A DNA stretch of 50,581 nt from SLQH01 sp964612995 (GTDB lineage: Bacteria > Planctomycetota > UBA11346), in contig CAZTGE010000010.1 in NCBI GenBank assembly GCA_964612995.1, positions 1 through 50,581 on the forward strand, given 5' to 3'. Below are positions 10,874 to 20,351 of the stretch, piece by piece. How positions within the stretch are numbered: the stretch's first letter is position 1; each line of letters opens with the position of its first letter. Below the pieces are notes generated by a model. That model ran no database searches and was not told the origin of the DNA. It saw only the letters and a program-made list of their open reading frames with translations. Both the position numbers and the translations under genes were made by a program.

Positions 10874-11770
10874 CTAAAGGTCCTTCCAGTGGTCGAGAGC
10901 CTCACGGGCACTCCGCACGATTCGTCCGACACGGTCTCCTGATCGCTCCTGAACCAGTGAGACCAGTATCTCTCGGCTGGCCGAATCCTGCCATTCAGCG
11001 AGAGTTACTATGGCAGCTATGCGCGCTGCGTCTGGAGCCTGCGCATCTGTCAACAGCGGTCTGATGTGGCAAGCATAGCCGGTGGCACCCTGCTCACGCA
11101 GAATCCGGATCGCCAGATCTGCAACAGGGGGTTCGTCCAACCACTCAACCGCAACTTGAAGTACCCCGTCTGCGCCGAGACGACTGAGCGCGAGCAGTGA
11201 CTCGCGACGCACCGCCGGATGTCGATCGCCAAGCGCATCGCGCAGAACCTGTTCGATCTCCGCGTCGGCCGCGTCCTTCCGGGTCGACGCGAGAACATAC
11301 AGGTGCTGAACGGCCCAGGACCGGAATCGCTCCCCCTCCTCTTGGCGGTGGAGTACCTCGAGCAAAGCCGGCTGCAGGTCTGGGCATCCCGAGCGCCGCA
11401 GTTGATTGGCAGCACGGTGCCGTTCGGCATCGCCCGCCGATCGATCGAGCACCACGCCCAGAGCACGCACCTGCGCCCGGTCCTCGGTCGCAACAAGGGA
11501 CGCTTCCACCGATGGTGCTGCGTCCTCTTCGATCCGTTGCCCATCGACGTAGACCTCAGGCACACCGATGTACGGGCCATCCGGCTTCGGCACTTGCGCG
11601 ACGCCCTTCGACACCCCAACCGCCTGCGACCGCGCCCTTGTTTCCGGGGCGCCAGTCACCTCCGGCGGGCTGGCTGAATCTGATCCTCGCGTAGAACGGG
11701 AACAGAGCGCTGCAGCCACGACAGCGATCGCCACACACCCGCTCACGAACAAAACAGGTCGCTTGCCCAT
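10874..11770 (-). CDS. Membrane-anchored HEAT-repeat protein
   Basis: This encodes 298 aa. I chose the ATG at 11770 because it overlaps the upstream stop as TGATG, has AGGAGG just upstream, and begins a hydrophobic anchor or signal segment (residues 5-22, LFVSGCVAIAVVAAALC). The middle of the protein is a low-complexity, Pro/Glu-rich linker. From about residue 100 to the end there are helical repeats of HEAT type, for example ALGDRHPAVRRESLLALSRLG and AARIAAIVTLAEWQDSASREILVSLV. HEAT repeats usually serve as protein-protein scaffolds; no catalytic motif is visible. Position between the Ig-repeat gene and the RHS gene, with translational coupling on one side and an 8-base gap on the other, suggests a role in assembling or presenting those large partners, which is inference. 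Confidence 0.85.
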   Translation of the reverse strand: MGKRPVLFVSGCVAIAVVAAALCSRSTRGSDSASPPEVTGAPETRARSQAVGVSKGVAQVPKPDGPYIGVPEVYVDGQRIEEDAAPSVEASLVATEDRAQVRALGVVLDRSAGDAERHRAANQLRRSGCPDLQPALLEVLHRQEEGERFRSWAVQHLYVLASTRKDAADAEIEQVLRDALGDRHPAVRRESLLALSRLGADGVLQVAVEWLDEPPVADLAIRILREQGATGYACHIRPLLTDAQAPDAARIAAIVTLAEWQDSASREILVSLVQERSGDRVGRIVRSAREALDHWKDL

Positions 11771-14700
11771 CAGTCCTCCTCCACGTCCGGTATGACCACG
11801 CGGAAGCCAATGTGCCGTTGGCCCGCACTTGGATCGGCGCCACCGCGCACTGCATTGCGCAACAACACATTTGTGTTCGCCCAACTGCCACCACGCACAA
11901 CGCGGTCCGTGCCCCCACCAGACACCAGGGGGTCGGTTACCGCGCCCCCCTCGAAGGCATCTGCCGCGTACCGGTCGGAGCACCATTCCCACAGGTTACC
12001 AGCCATATCGTGCAGCCCGTAGTCGTTGCGAGCAGAGCTCCCGACCTGAGCGGCGGCATCTGCCCCCAGGACCGCGTGCGATTCCTCCCACCCGACAATA
12101 GGCCGGTTCTGCTCATCGGGCAGTTCGCGCAGGGTCCAGTTGAAGCGATCGCCCTCTCGCCCAGCGCGTGCCGCAAATGCCCATTCGGCCTCCGTCGGGA
12201 GGCGGTACCCGGTGACAGCGTGATCGACGGACCAAGAAGAAAGCTTGATCGGCTGGGAGTGGCCATGAGCTGCGTTGAGCGCCCAACAGTAGAACAACGC
12301 GCCATACCAGCTGACCTCACGCATGGGCGTGGCCGATGGATAGGAGCCGGGCTCGCCAGAGGTGCGGAATGCCGACCCATCCCAATCAAGAGCGCAATCA
12401 TCATCGTCGAGGTCTACCAGGACATGGACTTCGCCCCCCAGATTCAGGACCCGAGCTCCATCGTCGACCACCTGGATGTGCGCATCATCTCCATTGCCGT
12501 CACGATTCGGATCGAGCGCCCAATTGAGCATGACGGCATACGCGGCATGGCTGACTTCAGTCATCCCCACCGCATACCCCCGCGTCAGGGTCACAGAGCG
12601 GGTCGGACCCTCCTCGGGCCCACCGATGCCATGCTGGTCGCCCTGCGTGAACTCGCCCCCTTCGATAGCCACACATCGTGGTTCGAAGTCGACAAAGTCC
12701 GTGACCACCTGGATCGTGAAGGAACCCGAGGCGGACCAATTGCCGACATCGTCGCGCTCCTGCACCATCAGGCTGTGATCGCCGTCCTCCAGATCTTTGG
12801 TGGCCTCAAATCCGGTAACCGTACCGATCTGCCAATCGTCTCCGTCGCACTGGCGCCATCGATAGGTGCCAATGCCACCCCCCCCAGATGTCCAACTCCA
12901 ACCAGGAGTGGTGTCCATGGTGATCGCAGGCCCTGTGACCACGGGTGGACGGGCTGGATCCCGATCGACAGCGATCACGTATGAAGCTGGCTCAGACCAG
13001 TTACCGGCCGCATCACGAACCTGGACAAATAAAGTATAGCTGCCGGTCGCCAAGCCCTCTGCCGGCGTGTAGGCCATCTCATTCCCCGTCGCGGGGACCC
13101 CCTGCTGGATGCTCGGCGACCACCACCTGGACAGAACGACTCCATCCTCAACCTGCCATGTCCACGATGGCGTGGGATTGGCGGTCGGGCTCTCACCGGT
13201 CACGACGGGTTTGACGGGCGGGATGCGGTCAACCACGATCGTCTTGATCGAAGACTCGGACCAGTTGCCAGCCTGATCACGCTGCTGCACCTCCAGCGTC
13301 AACTCCACTTGTACGTTCTCATCGACTGCATGACCATATGTCCGATTTTTCACGACCTGCCATTCCGCGCTGGAATCGAGGCGCAACCGGTACTCCTCAA
13401 TCCCGTCATCCGATTCCGCCGGCGTCCATTCCCATTCTGCTGTGGCTGCGTTCGTCAAGATGGGCCCCGACTTGAACACCACAGGCGATGGTCCTTCCAG
13501 GTCTACGTCAACATCAACCTCGACCGCGGTTTCGTTATAAGCCATATCCACAGCAATAACCCTGAGTGAATGATGCCCGTGTGACAGATCGCTCTCCGGC
13601 ACAAACTCGCCCTTGGCGCTTGGCTCCTCGACCTCGACCGCAGAGCCGCTTCCGATCTCAAATCGGATACTCGCCAGATCATTATCATCGCATTCCCACC
13701 ACACTGCCGGGCGCTTGTGGTTGGTAACCTGGCTTCCAACCAGTCCAGCGTGTAGAACCGGCGCGGTCTTATCCACCATCATTGAGCATTCTGCAAAATC
13801 GGAGACATTCCCTGCCAGGTCCTCCTGTTGGACCCGCAAAGTGTGTTGACCTTCCGTCAGAGAAGGCAGCACAATGTCGCCCTCTCCATTCTCCAACTCA
13901 ATGCTTTGCAAATAACTGGGGTCGCTGTTGTCTACATTGTAATAGAAGTATTTCGATTCCTCGCTGCCCCTGACGTGCCATTGAGCTACTTTGTAGGGTG
14001 AAGCAGCATTCACATCAGGCTGCGAGGGCTTGACGCGATCCAAAACGATTGCCAATTCAGCCCAGGCCGAATTGCCGGCGGCATCCTTCGCCCCCACACG
14101 CATCGTGTAGGTGCCGTCCTGCCAATCGCCCTGATCCGGTTTTACCGCGACCAGAGTACCGCTGTTCCCCTCCAGCCCCCCTTCCCGAATGCTGCTATCC
14201 GGGTACGTAAGCAGATACTCGAGATCGTATGAACCACCCAAACCCCACGACCAACGCCAACTCAGGGCCTGATGGTCGTTGGTATGCGACGATCCGAAAC
14301 GCAACAACGTTGGAGGCTCTGGCGGAACGGTGTCGACGGTCAGGACTGCGGTACCATCGGCCGACCATTGGTCAGAATCGTCGCGCTCACTGACGTACAG
14401 CGTGTATTCGCCGTCTTCCAATGGTGCAAGCTCGATGGTGTTACCTGTCAATTTGTTGTAATCACCCTCGCTGCCTAGACGCCAACGAAAGACATCAGCT
14501 CCGTTACCACCACTGGTCACGGTCCAACTCGGCGTGGTGTCATTGGTCACCAGCTGTGCCGGATCGACGAGGGGGGGCAACGGCGGCGAGTCGACCTGGA
14601 TATCGGCAGATCCCGAGTCCGACCAGTTACCAGCCGCATCTCGCTCACGCACGTACAGCGTGTGAAGACCATCGTGGAGGTGTTCTGCCGGCTCGTAGGC

Positions 14701-16971
14701 CACGACCGCGCCAAAACCGATCACCTCGCTGAAATCCTCCGTGTAGCTCCATTGATACTTGCCGGCTCCGCCGCCGCCTCCCGGCGTCCATGTCCATCGT
14801 GCGTAGGGGCTATCGGCAAGCGCATCACCGGCAACTGCTGGCGCCTGTGGTGGCTCGACATCAATGCGGATCAGATGACTGGTTGGTTCAGACCATTCCT
14901 GGCCCTGACCGTCCTGATTGCGCTCCCAGACCGTGATGACGTATAACCCGGGGTCCAGATCATCGTCGGGCGTGAAGGCGGTAACGGATCCCTGGCTCTC
15001 GATCAAGGGCTCCGCTGCATCATGCACAGCCACCTGCCAACGGTACCAGCCGCTACCATAGCCACCGGAACTCCATTCCCAGGTTGGTCTCAAGCTGTTC
15101 GTGGGGGTCGGCCCGGATACCGTTGGCGGCTTGACCGGACGGTTCACACCGACCCCGACAGGGGAACACCACTCAGACTGGTTCCCAGCTCGGTCTTTGG
15201 CTGCAACGCTTAGCTGATAGGTGCCATCGCCATCGCCATCTGGCCGGACAAGGGTGAACTCATTGCTCGACACTGAAACCTCGCTATTGCCGCCGCCATT
15301 CTTGGACCACCGACAGACCCACGTTGTGTTGCTGGAGTCACTCCAATGCCAACCAGGCATGGTCGTTGTGTCTGTGATCGGGCCATTGCCGGTCAGCCCC
15401 GCTGGGGACCTTGGAGCAGTGCGGTCGACATGAACCGACTTCGTTGCCCACGACGAGTCGTTCCCGGCCTTATCGCGCGTTCGCACCTGCAGCGTATACC
15501 CTCCTTCATCAAGGTCCTGGGAGACAGCCCACCGCTTCACATCAACCTCATGGGCATGCCAGATCCTTCCCTCGCCACTCAACTTGACTTCGAAATACTC
15601 GGGAGCATCTCCCTCCTCGTGCGCCGACCAGGTCCACATCGGCTGCATCGCATTGGTGTACTCGGGCGCCAGATCGAATGGGCTTTCGGGGGCCACCGTA
15701 TCGACGGTCACTGCTTGACTCGAGTTCGAAACCCAGGGTGAAAAGAGGTAGTCGCCAAGTTTTACCGAGACCTCGATGTGGTAGCTCCCGTCGCCGTGTT
15801 GATCGTGAATCTGCTTCGGCAATGTGAAGGAGTCAGCCTCGTCCACAAACGGCGTTGTCGTAACTCGACCTTGCCCATAATAGACATGTATACGGAACGT
15901 GTGGGGGCCGGGCATACCCGGCCTTTCCAACTTCCATGTCGGCATTGTGTTCGTGTATTGGTCGCCCGCTCGCTCAATTGTGATACTTGGGGCACTTGGT
16001 GGATAACAATTGCCAGGATAGTTGTCCCAGTGGTCCATGGCGTCCGTCAGATCGAATACGTAGAGGTTCGTGCCGGCGACCGCGAATACCCGCTGCCCAT
16101 CTGTTACGACCGCCACTGCGCTCTCCCCGTCGGTCTGACAGACGTGATCGACGCCCCAAAACCTGCTGAAGTTCCGCCAACGCAGCGAGAACCGAGCCTT
16201 CTCGTTTTTGACCCAGGCGACCACGTCACCATGAAAGGACACCCTGCCCGAAGCGCCAACACTCTTGCCTCCGATTAGCGGCTGGTCGGAATTTGAGATC
16301 CTATGTACCTTAAGACGGACGGAGCAATAGAAACGCTTGGCGCCCGCTGCATCCAATACACTGCCATGTGGGGTCACATACCCAATGTGCCATGGTGCTG
16401 CGTAGGGCACTGGATGATAGACACTGGAGCCAGCAATACAGTAGAAGCCACTCGACGTATGGACTACGCTGTCGAGCCCCGTGATCGCAAAATCTCCGGC
16501 CCGGCTCCACTCTTGACTGGATCTGTCAAAGTAGTCATTGCCGACCGCCACACGAGGCCGATCACCGGATTCACCGACAGCTACCGGTGGCCACCTCGCG
16601 ACACCGTTGAGCGAGACGACCTCATCTCCGATCATGGCACCGTTTTCCAGAGAAACAGCCACAGCCGAACCCCAGCCGCCACCCCATACGGAGACATTGC
16701 CAGCGGCGGCCTCGATGCCGTCGTTTTCGAGAACATGATCGATCTGCCAGCCGTCATGGCCATACTTACAGACGATGACCTTCCCCGGGGCCTTGATGGC
16801 CAGCGTCGACCCATGGACGGCCATGACACCCGGGCCCGGCGACACATCCATTTCGTCCCCAAGTGGGAGCACCTGTTCAGGTTTGACGGAGAACTCGACA
16901 GCGAACAGGCCGCCACAGGCCACCAGGCTGATACACAGCGCCGTGAGGCATCGCCAATGTGTTGAACGCAT
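11770..16971 (-). CDS. Secreted Ig-like-repeat protein with C-terminal FGE/SUMF1-type domain
   Basis: This encodes 1733 aa. The ATG at 16971 has AAGGAG six bases upstream and opens a signal peptide (LTALCISLVACGGLFAVEF); the open frame continues upstream to 17325, but that extension lacks such features. Residues about 25-330 look like a beta-rich, propeller-like region. About 12 Ig-like repeats follow, each ending in a variant of YTLxVxxRDxAGNWS and V-D-PP linkers, up to about residue 1430. The last 300 residues match the FGE-sulfatase family (GYRLPTEAEWAFAARAG, MAGNLWEWCSDR, VVRGGSW, IGFRVV). The catalytic cysteine pair of true formylglycine-generating enzymes is absent: the segment after GGSW reads ANTNVLLRNAVRGG. 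It is therefore more likely a binding or structural member of the superfamily than a sulfatase activator. It is the first gene of the RHS operon. Confidence 0.9.
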   Translation of the reverse strand: MRSTHWRCLTALCISLVACGGLFAVEFSVKPEQVLPLGDEMDVSPGPGVMAVHGSTLAIKAPGKVIVCKYGHDGWQIDHVLENDGIEAAAGNVSVWGGGWGSAVAVSLENGAMIGDEVVSLNGVARWPPVAVGESGDRPRVAVGNDYFDRSSQEWSRAGDFAITGLDSVVHTSSGFYCIAGSSVYHPVPYAAPWHIGYVTPHGSVLDAAGAKRFYCSVRLKVHRISNSDQPLIGGKSVGASGRVSFHGDVVAWVKNEKARFSLRWRNFSRFWGVDHVCQTDGESAVAVVTDGQRVFAVAGTNLYVFDLTDAMDHWDNYPGNCYPPSAPSITIERAGDQYTNTMPTWKLERPGMPGPHTFRIHVYYGQGRVTTTPFVDEADSFTLPKQIHDQHGDGSYHIEVSVKLGDYLFSPWVSNSSQAVTVDTVAPESPFDLAPEYTNAMQPMWTWSAHEEGDAPEYFEVKLSGEGRIWHAHEVDVKRWAVSQDLDEGGYTLQVRTRDKAGNDSSWATKSVHVDRTAPRSPAGLTGNGPITDTTTMPGWHWSDSSNTTWVCRWSKNGGGNSEVSVSSNEFTLVRPDGDGDGTYQLSVAAKDRAGNQSEWCSPVGVGVNRPVKPPTVSGPTPTNSLRPTWEWSSGGYGSGWYRWQVAVHDAAEPLIESQGSVTAFTPDDDLDPGLYVITVWERNQDGQGQEWSEPTSHLIRIDVEPPQAPAVAGDALADSPYARWTWTPGGGGGAGKYQWSYTEDFSEVIGFGAVVAYEPAEHLHDGLHTLYVRERDAAGNWSDSGSADIQVDSPPLPPLVDPAQLVTNDTTPSWTVTSGGNGADVFRWRLGSEGDYNKLTGNTIELAPLEDGEYTLYVSERDDSDQWSADGTAVLTVDTVPPEPPTLLRFGSSHTNDHQALSWRWSWGLGGSYDLEYLLTYPDSSIREGGLEGNSGTLVAVKPDQGDWQDGTYTMRVGAKDAAGNSAWAELAIVLDRVKPSQPDVNAASPYKVAQWHVRGSEESKYFYYNVDNSDPSYLQSIELENGEGDIVLPSLTEGQHTLRVQQEDLAGNVSDFAECSMMVDKTAPVLHAGLVGSQVTNHKRPAVWWECDDNDLASIRFEIGSGSAVEVEEPSAKGEFVPESDLSHGHHSLRVIAVDMAYNETAVEVDVDVDLEGPSPVVFKSGPILTNAATAEWEWTPAESDDGIEEYRLRLDSSAEWQVVKNRTYGHAVDENVQVELTLEVQQRDQAGNWSESSIKTIVVDRIPPVKPVVTGESPTANPTPSWTWQVEDGVVLSRWWSPSIQQGVPATGNEMAYTPAEGLATGSYTLFVQVRDAAGNWSEPASYVIAVDRDPARPPVVTGPAITMDTTPGWSWTSGGGGIGTYRWRQCDGDDWQIGTVTGFEATKDLEDGDHSLMVQERDDVGNWSASGSFTIQVVTDFVDFEPRCVAIEGGEFTQGDQHGIGGPEEGPTRSVTLTRGYAVGMTEVSHAAYAVMLNWALDPNRDGNGDDAHIQVVDDGARVLNLGGEVHVLVDLDDDDCALDWDGSAFRTSGEPGSYPSATPMREVSWYGALFYCWALNAAHGHSQPIKLSSWSVDHAVTGYRLPTEAEWAFAARAGREGDRFNWTLRELPDEQNRPIVGWEESHAVLGADAAAQVGSSARNDYGLHDMAGNLWEWCSDRYAADAFEGGAVTDPLVSGGGTDRVVRGGSWANTNVLLRNAVRGGADPSAGQRHIGFRVVIPDVEED

Positions 16972-17317
16972 GACCACTCCTTGGGGAATGCGGACCAGAT
17001 GCAGTTCGACACGGCAGGAGACACCCACGCAAGCGTCAGACAGACAGCTGAGACCGCGGGGAGAAAGTACCCCGCATAGATTTGAGCCAGACACTAGGTA
17101 CCCAATCGCTATAGCGCAAATGAATATTGCCGCCGCAAGTCGCAACCCCGTTTGGAGTCTGGCCACATATATTTTACCTCTTGCATCGTTAGGCGCACAC
17201 GTTACGTGGCACTTGCTATCCGAGGCTTGACGTAACCAGTTCACGCCGTCGACTCTCACCCTCCTCCTTGCTTGGATCGACGCGGCGCCTGGAACGGGCG
17301 CACCGAAAGAGGTGTCC
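16972..17317. promoter_or_regulatory. Divergent promoter region of the RHS operon and the 790-aa gene
   Basis: These 346 bases separate two divergent secreted-protein genes and are AT-rich compared with the surroundings (for example ACATATATTTTACC near 17163-17178). Two palindromes are visible: CGCTATAGCG at 17107-17116 and CACGTTACGTG at 17198-17208 (one-base centre). I cannot fix -35/-10 pairs with confidence. No convincing small gene is present. Confidence 0.5.
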
Positions 17318-19690
17318 ATGCGCACTGCCTTGCTCTGCTTTGCTCTTGTGGTTGCCTATACCGAGGAGTCGGCATCCCTGCGGGGGCCATCATCCATTTC
17401 CGCCATCCATATCGATCCCACACAGGTCCCGGCACCCTGGCTGACCCTTGTGCCCTCCTCACTGGCGAGTGAGCCGGATATGCCACCCGTCACCCGTTGC
17501 ATCGCCGCAGTCTGGCGGGGGCTTGCAGCCACCGATGGAAGAGTTCCCCTTCCAAAGGCCCTTGAACCACCCCCCGCCTCCATGCTCTACCTACAGTCCT
17601 GGAGGCCATTCGACACCGCGGATCAGCCAGCACACCCTCATGCGCACCGTATCGTCGACAACCATCTCTGTTTCGAAACCAGCCAACCCAATCCCCAGAT
17701 CTGGCTCCACCTGCTTGACCAGATCCCACCCGTCCACGGCCCACCGGAACAGATCGGGACGCTCTCTGGGTGGCAGTCAGACGGCCGCCTCATCGCGCGC
17801 TCCGGTACTCACATCGTTCTCGGCCATACCGACCTGCGCAAGATGGCAGAGGACATACGTGCCCGCCTGCAGCGACCCAGCCAGGCACTCGCTTTCCGAG
17901 TCGCCCTCGGACCCTGGCTGCGGGGCCTCCAAGCACATGCAGACCTGCTCCCGAAGTGGCGTCCGCTGGCCTGGGCCTTCGAAGCCGGCATCCAACTCGA
18001 GCACGTCGCCCTGCAGGGCGGCAGCAGTTTCGTTGGCGATCGATGGCAGAGCCGAACGGAGCTGACCGGTTTCGATTGCGCAACCTGGCCCGCATTGACG
18101 GAAGCATTCATGCGTCGCATGCCTCCCCACCGACAAGGGTGCCAGATAGCAATCGCTTTCCATCCGGCGAAGGCGCTTCAGTCCACGCTTCTGAGCCTCT
18201 ACCCCCAAGACTTCGCTGATTGCAACAGCCAGAGAGCCATCTCGGCATGCATGTACCGGCTGGCCAGAGAGCGCTTCGGGCTTCACCTGAGCACACTCTA
18301 CTCTGGTTGGAGCGGAGAAGTCATGGCCCACATCGACTTCAGTGCGCCCGAAGCGGCCTTCGAGGTCGCCCTGGGAATAGCGAATCCCCACTCCGCCCAG
18401 GCCTGCATCACCGCTCTTGCCAAGGCTCTCGACATCACACCCGAAGCGGACGACGCGGACAACCGTCGATGGCGACTCACCGCCGGACAGGAGCAGCTAT
18501 CCCTCATCCTCGAAGATGATCTGCTCATCCTGACCAACGACGCGTCGATTTCCCAGCCCCTTCGCACGCAGAAGACTACCAAACCGGCGGGCGTCGGGGC
18601 CTTGATGTACTGTCGAGCCGCCCCTGGAACCTGCGTCAAGAGGCTTCTGCCACTCGTCCGAGAGCACCTTGCCTGCGGCGAACGCAACCTCACCGCACCG
18701 AGCATCGGTCCGGTGAGGGGCTTGATCGGCCTGATCTCCGGCCGCCTCCCAGCGGACGATCGACACCGGAAGACCTCGTGCCTCATCGGCCCACGGCTCA
18801 CCTCGCTCCTGCGGTCCCGACGACTCGCCCGGTTCCTCGGGTTTCCCGATGACCTGTCCGCCACGCTTGACCGGTCATTGGCCGTCTACGCTTCTCCACC
18901 AAATCAGAGCGGGGACGACCGCGAAACCGTTCTCGTCTTTCGCACCGAAGAGGGTTTCCATCTTGTCTACAGGCGATATGACACCGATGTCATTCCCTGC
19001 GCGATGAGTCTGGACCAGGCCCAGATCGAGCTCGCAGACTTCGATCAAGCGTCTGCGGTGAGCATTGCCGGCCTGACCCCCATACCACTGCCAGAACCGA
19101 TCAGGATCGATGACACGGTACTCGCAGCGGCCCACACGCTCCTGACCCACCTCCCCGACACCTATGAGGCTACGGTACACGCCGACCAGCGGACCTTGGT
19201 ATGGCAGGAATCTGGCCTACCGCTTGCATCACTGGCCGGGATGGGACTCGTGCTCGCCTTGCCAGCCGAAGTCCGCCGCAACCACTTCGAGCAAGCGATC
19301 ATGCGAGACGTCCGGTTCCAGGAGAACATGCGCGCGGAATACGCACGTTTCGTCCCCTTCTTTCAAGCGGCCGCAGCCTCACACCGCGAGATGGTCCGAG
19401 CGGGCCGCCCCCCCGCCAAACCGAGCGACTACATACTCAAGGGCGGCATTTCGCTACAGGCCGCCGCTCCGCTCTTCACCGGCATGAGCCCAGCAGATCC
19501 CACAGCCATCGATACGATCGGCACATTCGCGCAAGCCGCCAGTTCTGACGACGCCGTCTGGGAAGTCTGTGTCGAACCCGGTCTGTGTATCACAATCACT
19601 TCAGCCGGGCTGTTACGTTTCGCGCGATCCGGTCACGCCAACGTTGACATCCCCGTTCGTCGAGCACCAGATCGGGTCCAGGACTTTTGA
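17318..19690 (+). CDS. Secreted hypothetical protein, DUF3352-like
   Basis: This encodes 790 aa. The ATG at 17318 is preferred over a GTG six bases upstream because AAAGAGG sits at the right distance from it. The first 18 residues (MRTALLCFALVVAYTEES) look like a short signal peptide. The body consists of repeated modules in which a helix-rich stretch and a beta strand pair alternate, for example FEVALGIANPHSAQACITALAKAL followed by LSLILEDDLLILTND. This pattern recalls the DUF3352 family of surface proteins, but I am not certain. No catalytic motif is seen. It is divergent from the RHS operon and shares its lower GC content, so it may have arrived with it. Function is unknown. Confidence 0.78.
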   Translation: MRTALLCFALVVAYTEESASLRGPSSISAIHIDPTQVPAPWLTLVPSSLASEPDMPPVTRCIAAVWRGLAATDGRVPLPKALEPPPASMLYLQSWRPFDTADQPAHPHAHRIVDNHLCFETSQPNPQIWLHLLDQIPPVHGPPEQIGTLSGWQSDGRLIARSGTHIVLGHTDLRKMAEDIRARLQRPSQALAFRVALGPWLRGLQAHADLLPKWRPLAWAFEAGIQLEHVALQGGSSFVGDRWQSRTELTGFDCATWPALTEAFMRRMPPHRQGCQIAIAFHPAKALQSTLLSLYPQDFADCNSQRAISACMYRLARERFGLHLSTLYSGWSGEVMAHIDFSAPEAAFEVALGIANPHSAQACITALAKALDITPEADDADNRRWRLTAGQEQLSLILEDDLLILTNDASISQPLRTQKTTKPAGVGALMYCRAAPGTCVKRLLPLVREHLACGERNLTAPSIGPVRGLIGLISGRLPADDRHRKTSCLIGPRLTSLLRSRRLARFLGFPDDLSATLDRSLAVYASPPNQSGDDRETVLVFRTEEGFHLVYRRYDTDVIPCAMSLDQAQIELADFDQASAVSIAGLTPIPLPEPIRIDDTVLAAAHTLLTHLPDTYEATVHADQRTLVWQESGLPLASLAGMGLVLALPAEVRRNHFEQAIMRDVRFQENMRAEYARFVPFFQAAAASHREMVRAGRPPAKPSDYILKGGISLQAAAPLFTGMSPADPTAIDTIGTFAQAASSDDAVWEVCVEPGLCITITSAGLLRFARSGHANVDIPVRRAPDRVQDF

Positions 19691-20351
19691 TTTCCGTCAA
19701 GGCCTCAAGACGAAGCTGATAATCGCCGGACCGAACCAGGGCTGCGTGACCATGACGTGCCCCCCCCCAACTTCGGCCCATCGATTGGATCTCAGACCGG
19801 TTGGTTCGCATTGTCAGCATGGTCGGCAGCGCCCGCATCGAGGCTGCAGCCAACGTATCTGTCACGCGAACCCGGTTTGAAGCCGACCGGGGTTCTCTCC
19901 ATGCTCCGGCATGACCAAATCCACCGAGTAACTACTCAGGGGCTTCACCCCTACGGTCCTCACTGCGTGAGGACCCACCCCTCTGGCTTTGTCGTGGTTC
20001 GCCTGAATCTGCAGGCAGATTCAGGCGTGGGCGGATCGGCTGCGCCGAAACGTATCCGCCCACCACCACTCGGCGCCAGACCCCATCGCGTACAATGGGC
20101 CTCGAATATGGCGGGTAACCACTCATGCCCGTTGAGTCTGAGTAGTTACGAGACGGTTCATTAAGATCACGCTGTGCGACCAGGTGGTGACGTAACCCCT
20201 ACGGATCGGCCCATGCGATGACCGCCATGCCAAGCAGACCGTCGACAGCCCGTAGCCGCGCCTGAGTGGCTCAGCCCACAGGTGGCTCTGCCCTGCACGG
20301 CGCCACTCGCGCGCCGGCCTGCCTCGCATCAGCATCGCCGTGACCTGCCGG
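19691..20351. other. 661-base non-coding interval at the GC-content boundary
   Basis: I see no convincing gene here; the short open frames have no ribosome-binding site and no recognisable product. It contains a 9-C run at 19760-19768 and the hairpin element described separately. GC content rises visibly to the right of this interval. Confidence 0.7.
19928..20149. repeat. MITE-like element: terminal inverted repeats with internal hairpins
   Basis: The outer ends are a perfect 12-bp inverted repeat: GTAACTACTCAG (19928-19939) and CTGAGTAGTTAC (20138-20149). Inside are three hairpins: 9-bp stem with 3-base loop at 19955-19975 (arm GGTCCTCAC), 12-bp stem with 4-base loop at 20000-20027 (arm CGCCTGAATCTG), and 10-bp stem at 20027-20063 (arm GTGGGCGGAT). 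No coding capacity is evident. It could be a non-autonomous mobile element or a structured RNA or terminator cluster; I cannot tell which from a single copy. Confidence 0.6.

Noticed and set aside
12878..12885. Phase-variable C8 tract in the Ig-repeat gene
   Set aside because: It encodes Gly residues in a conserved GGGG loop seen in other repeats of the same protein, and similar runs occur in non-coding DNA (19760-19768). A single sequence cannot show variation.
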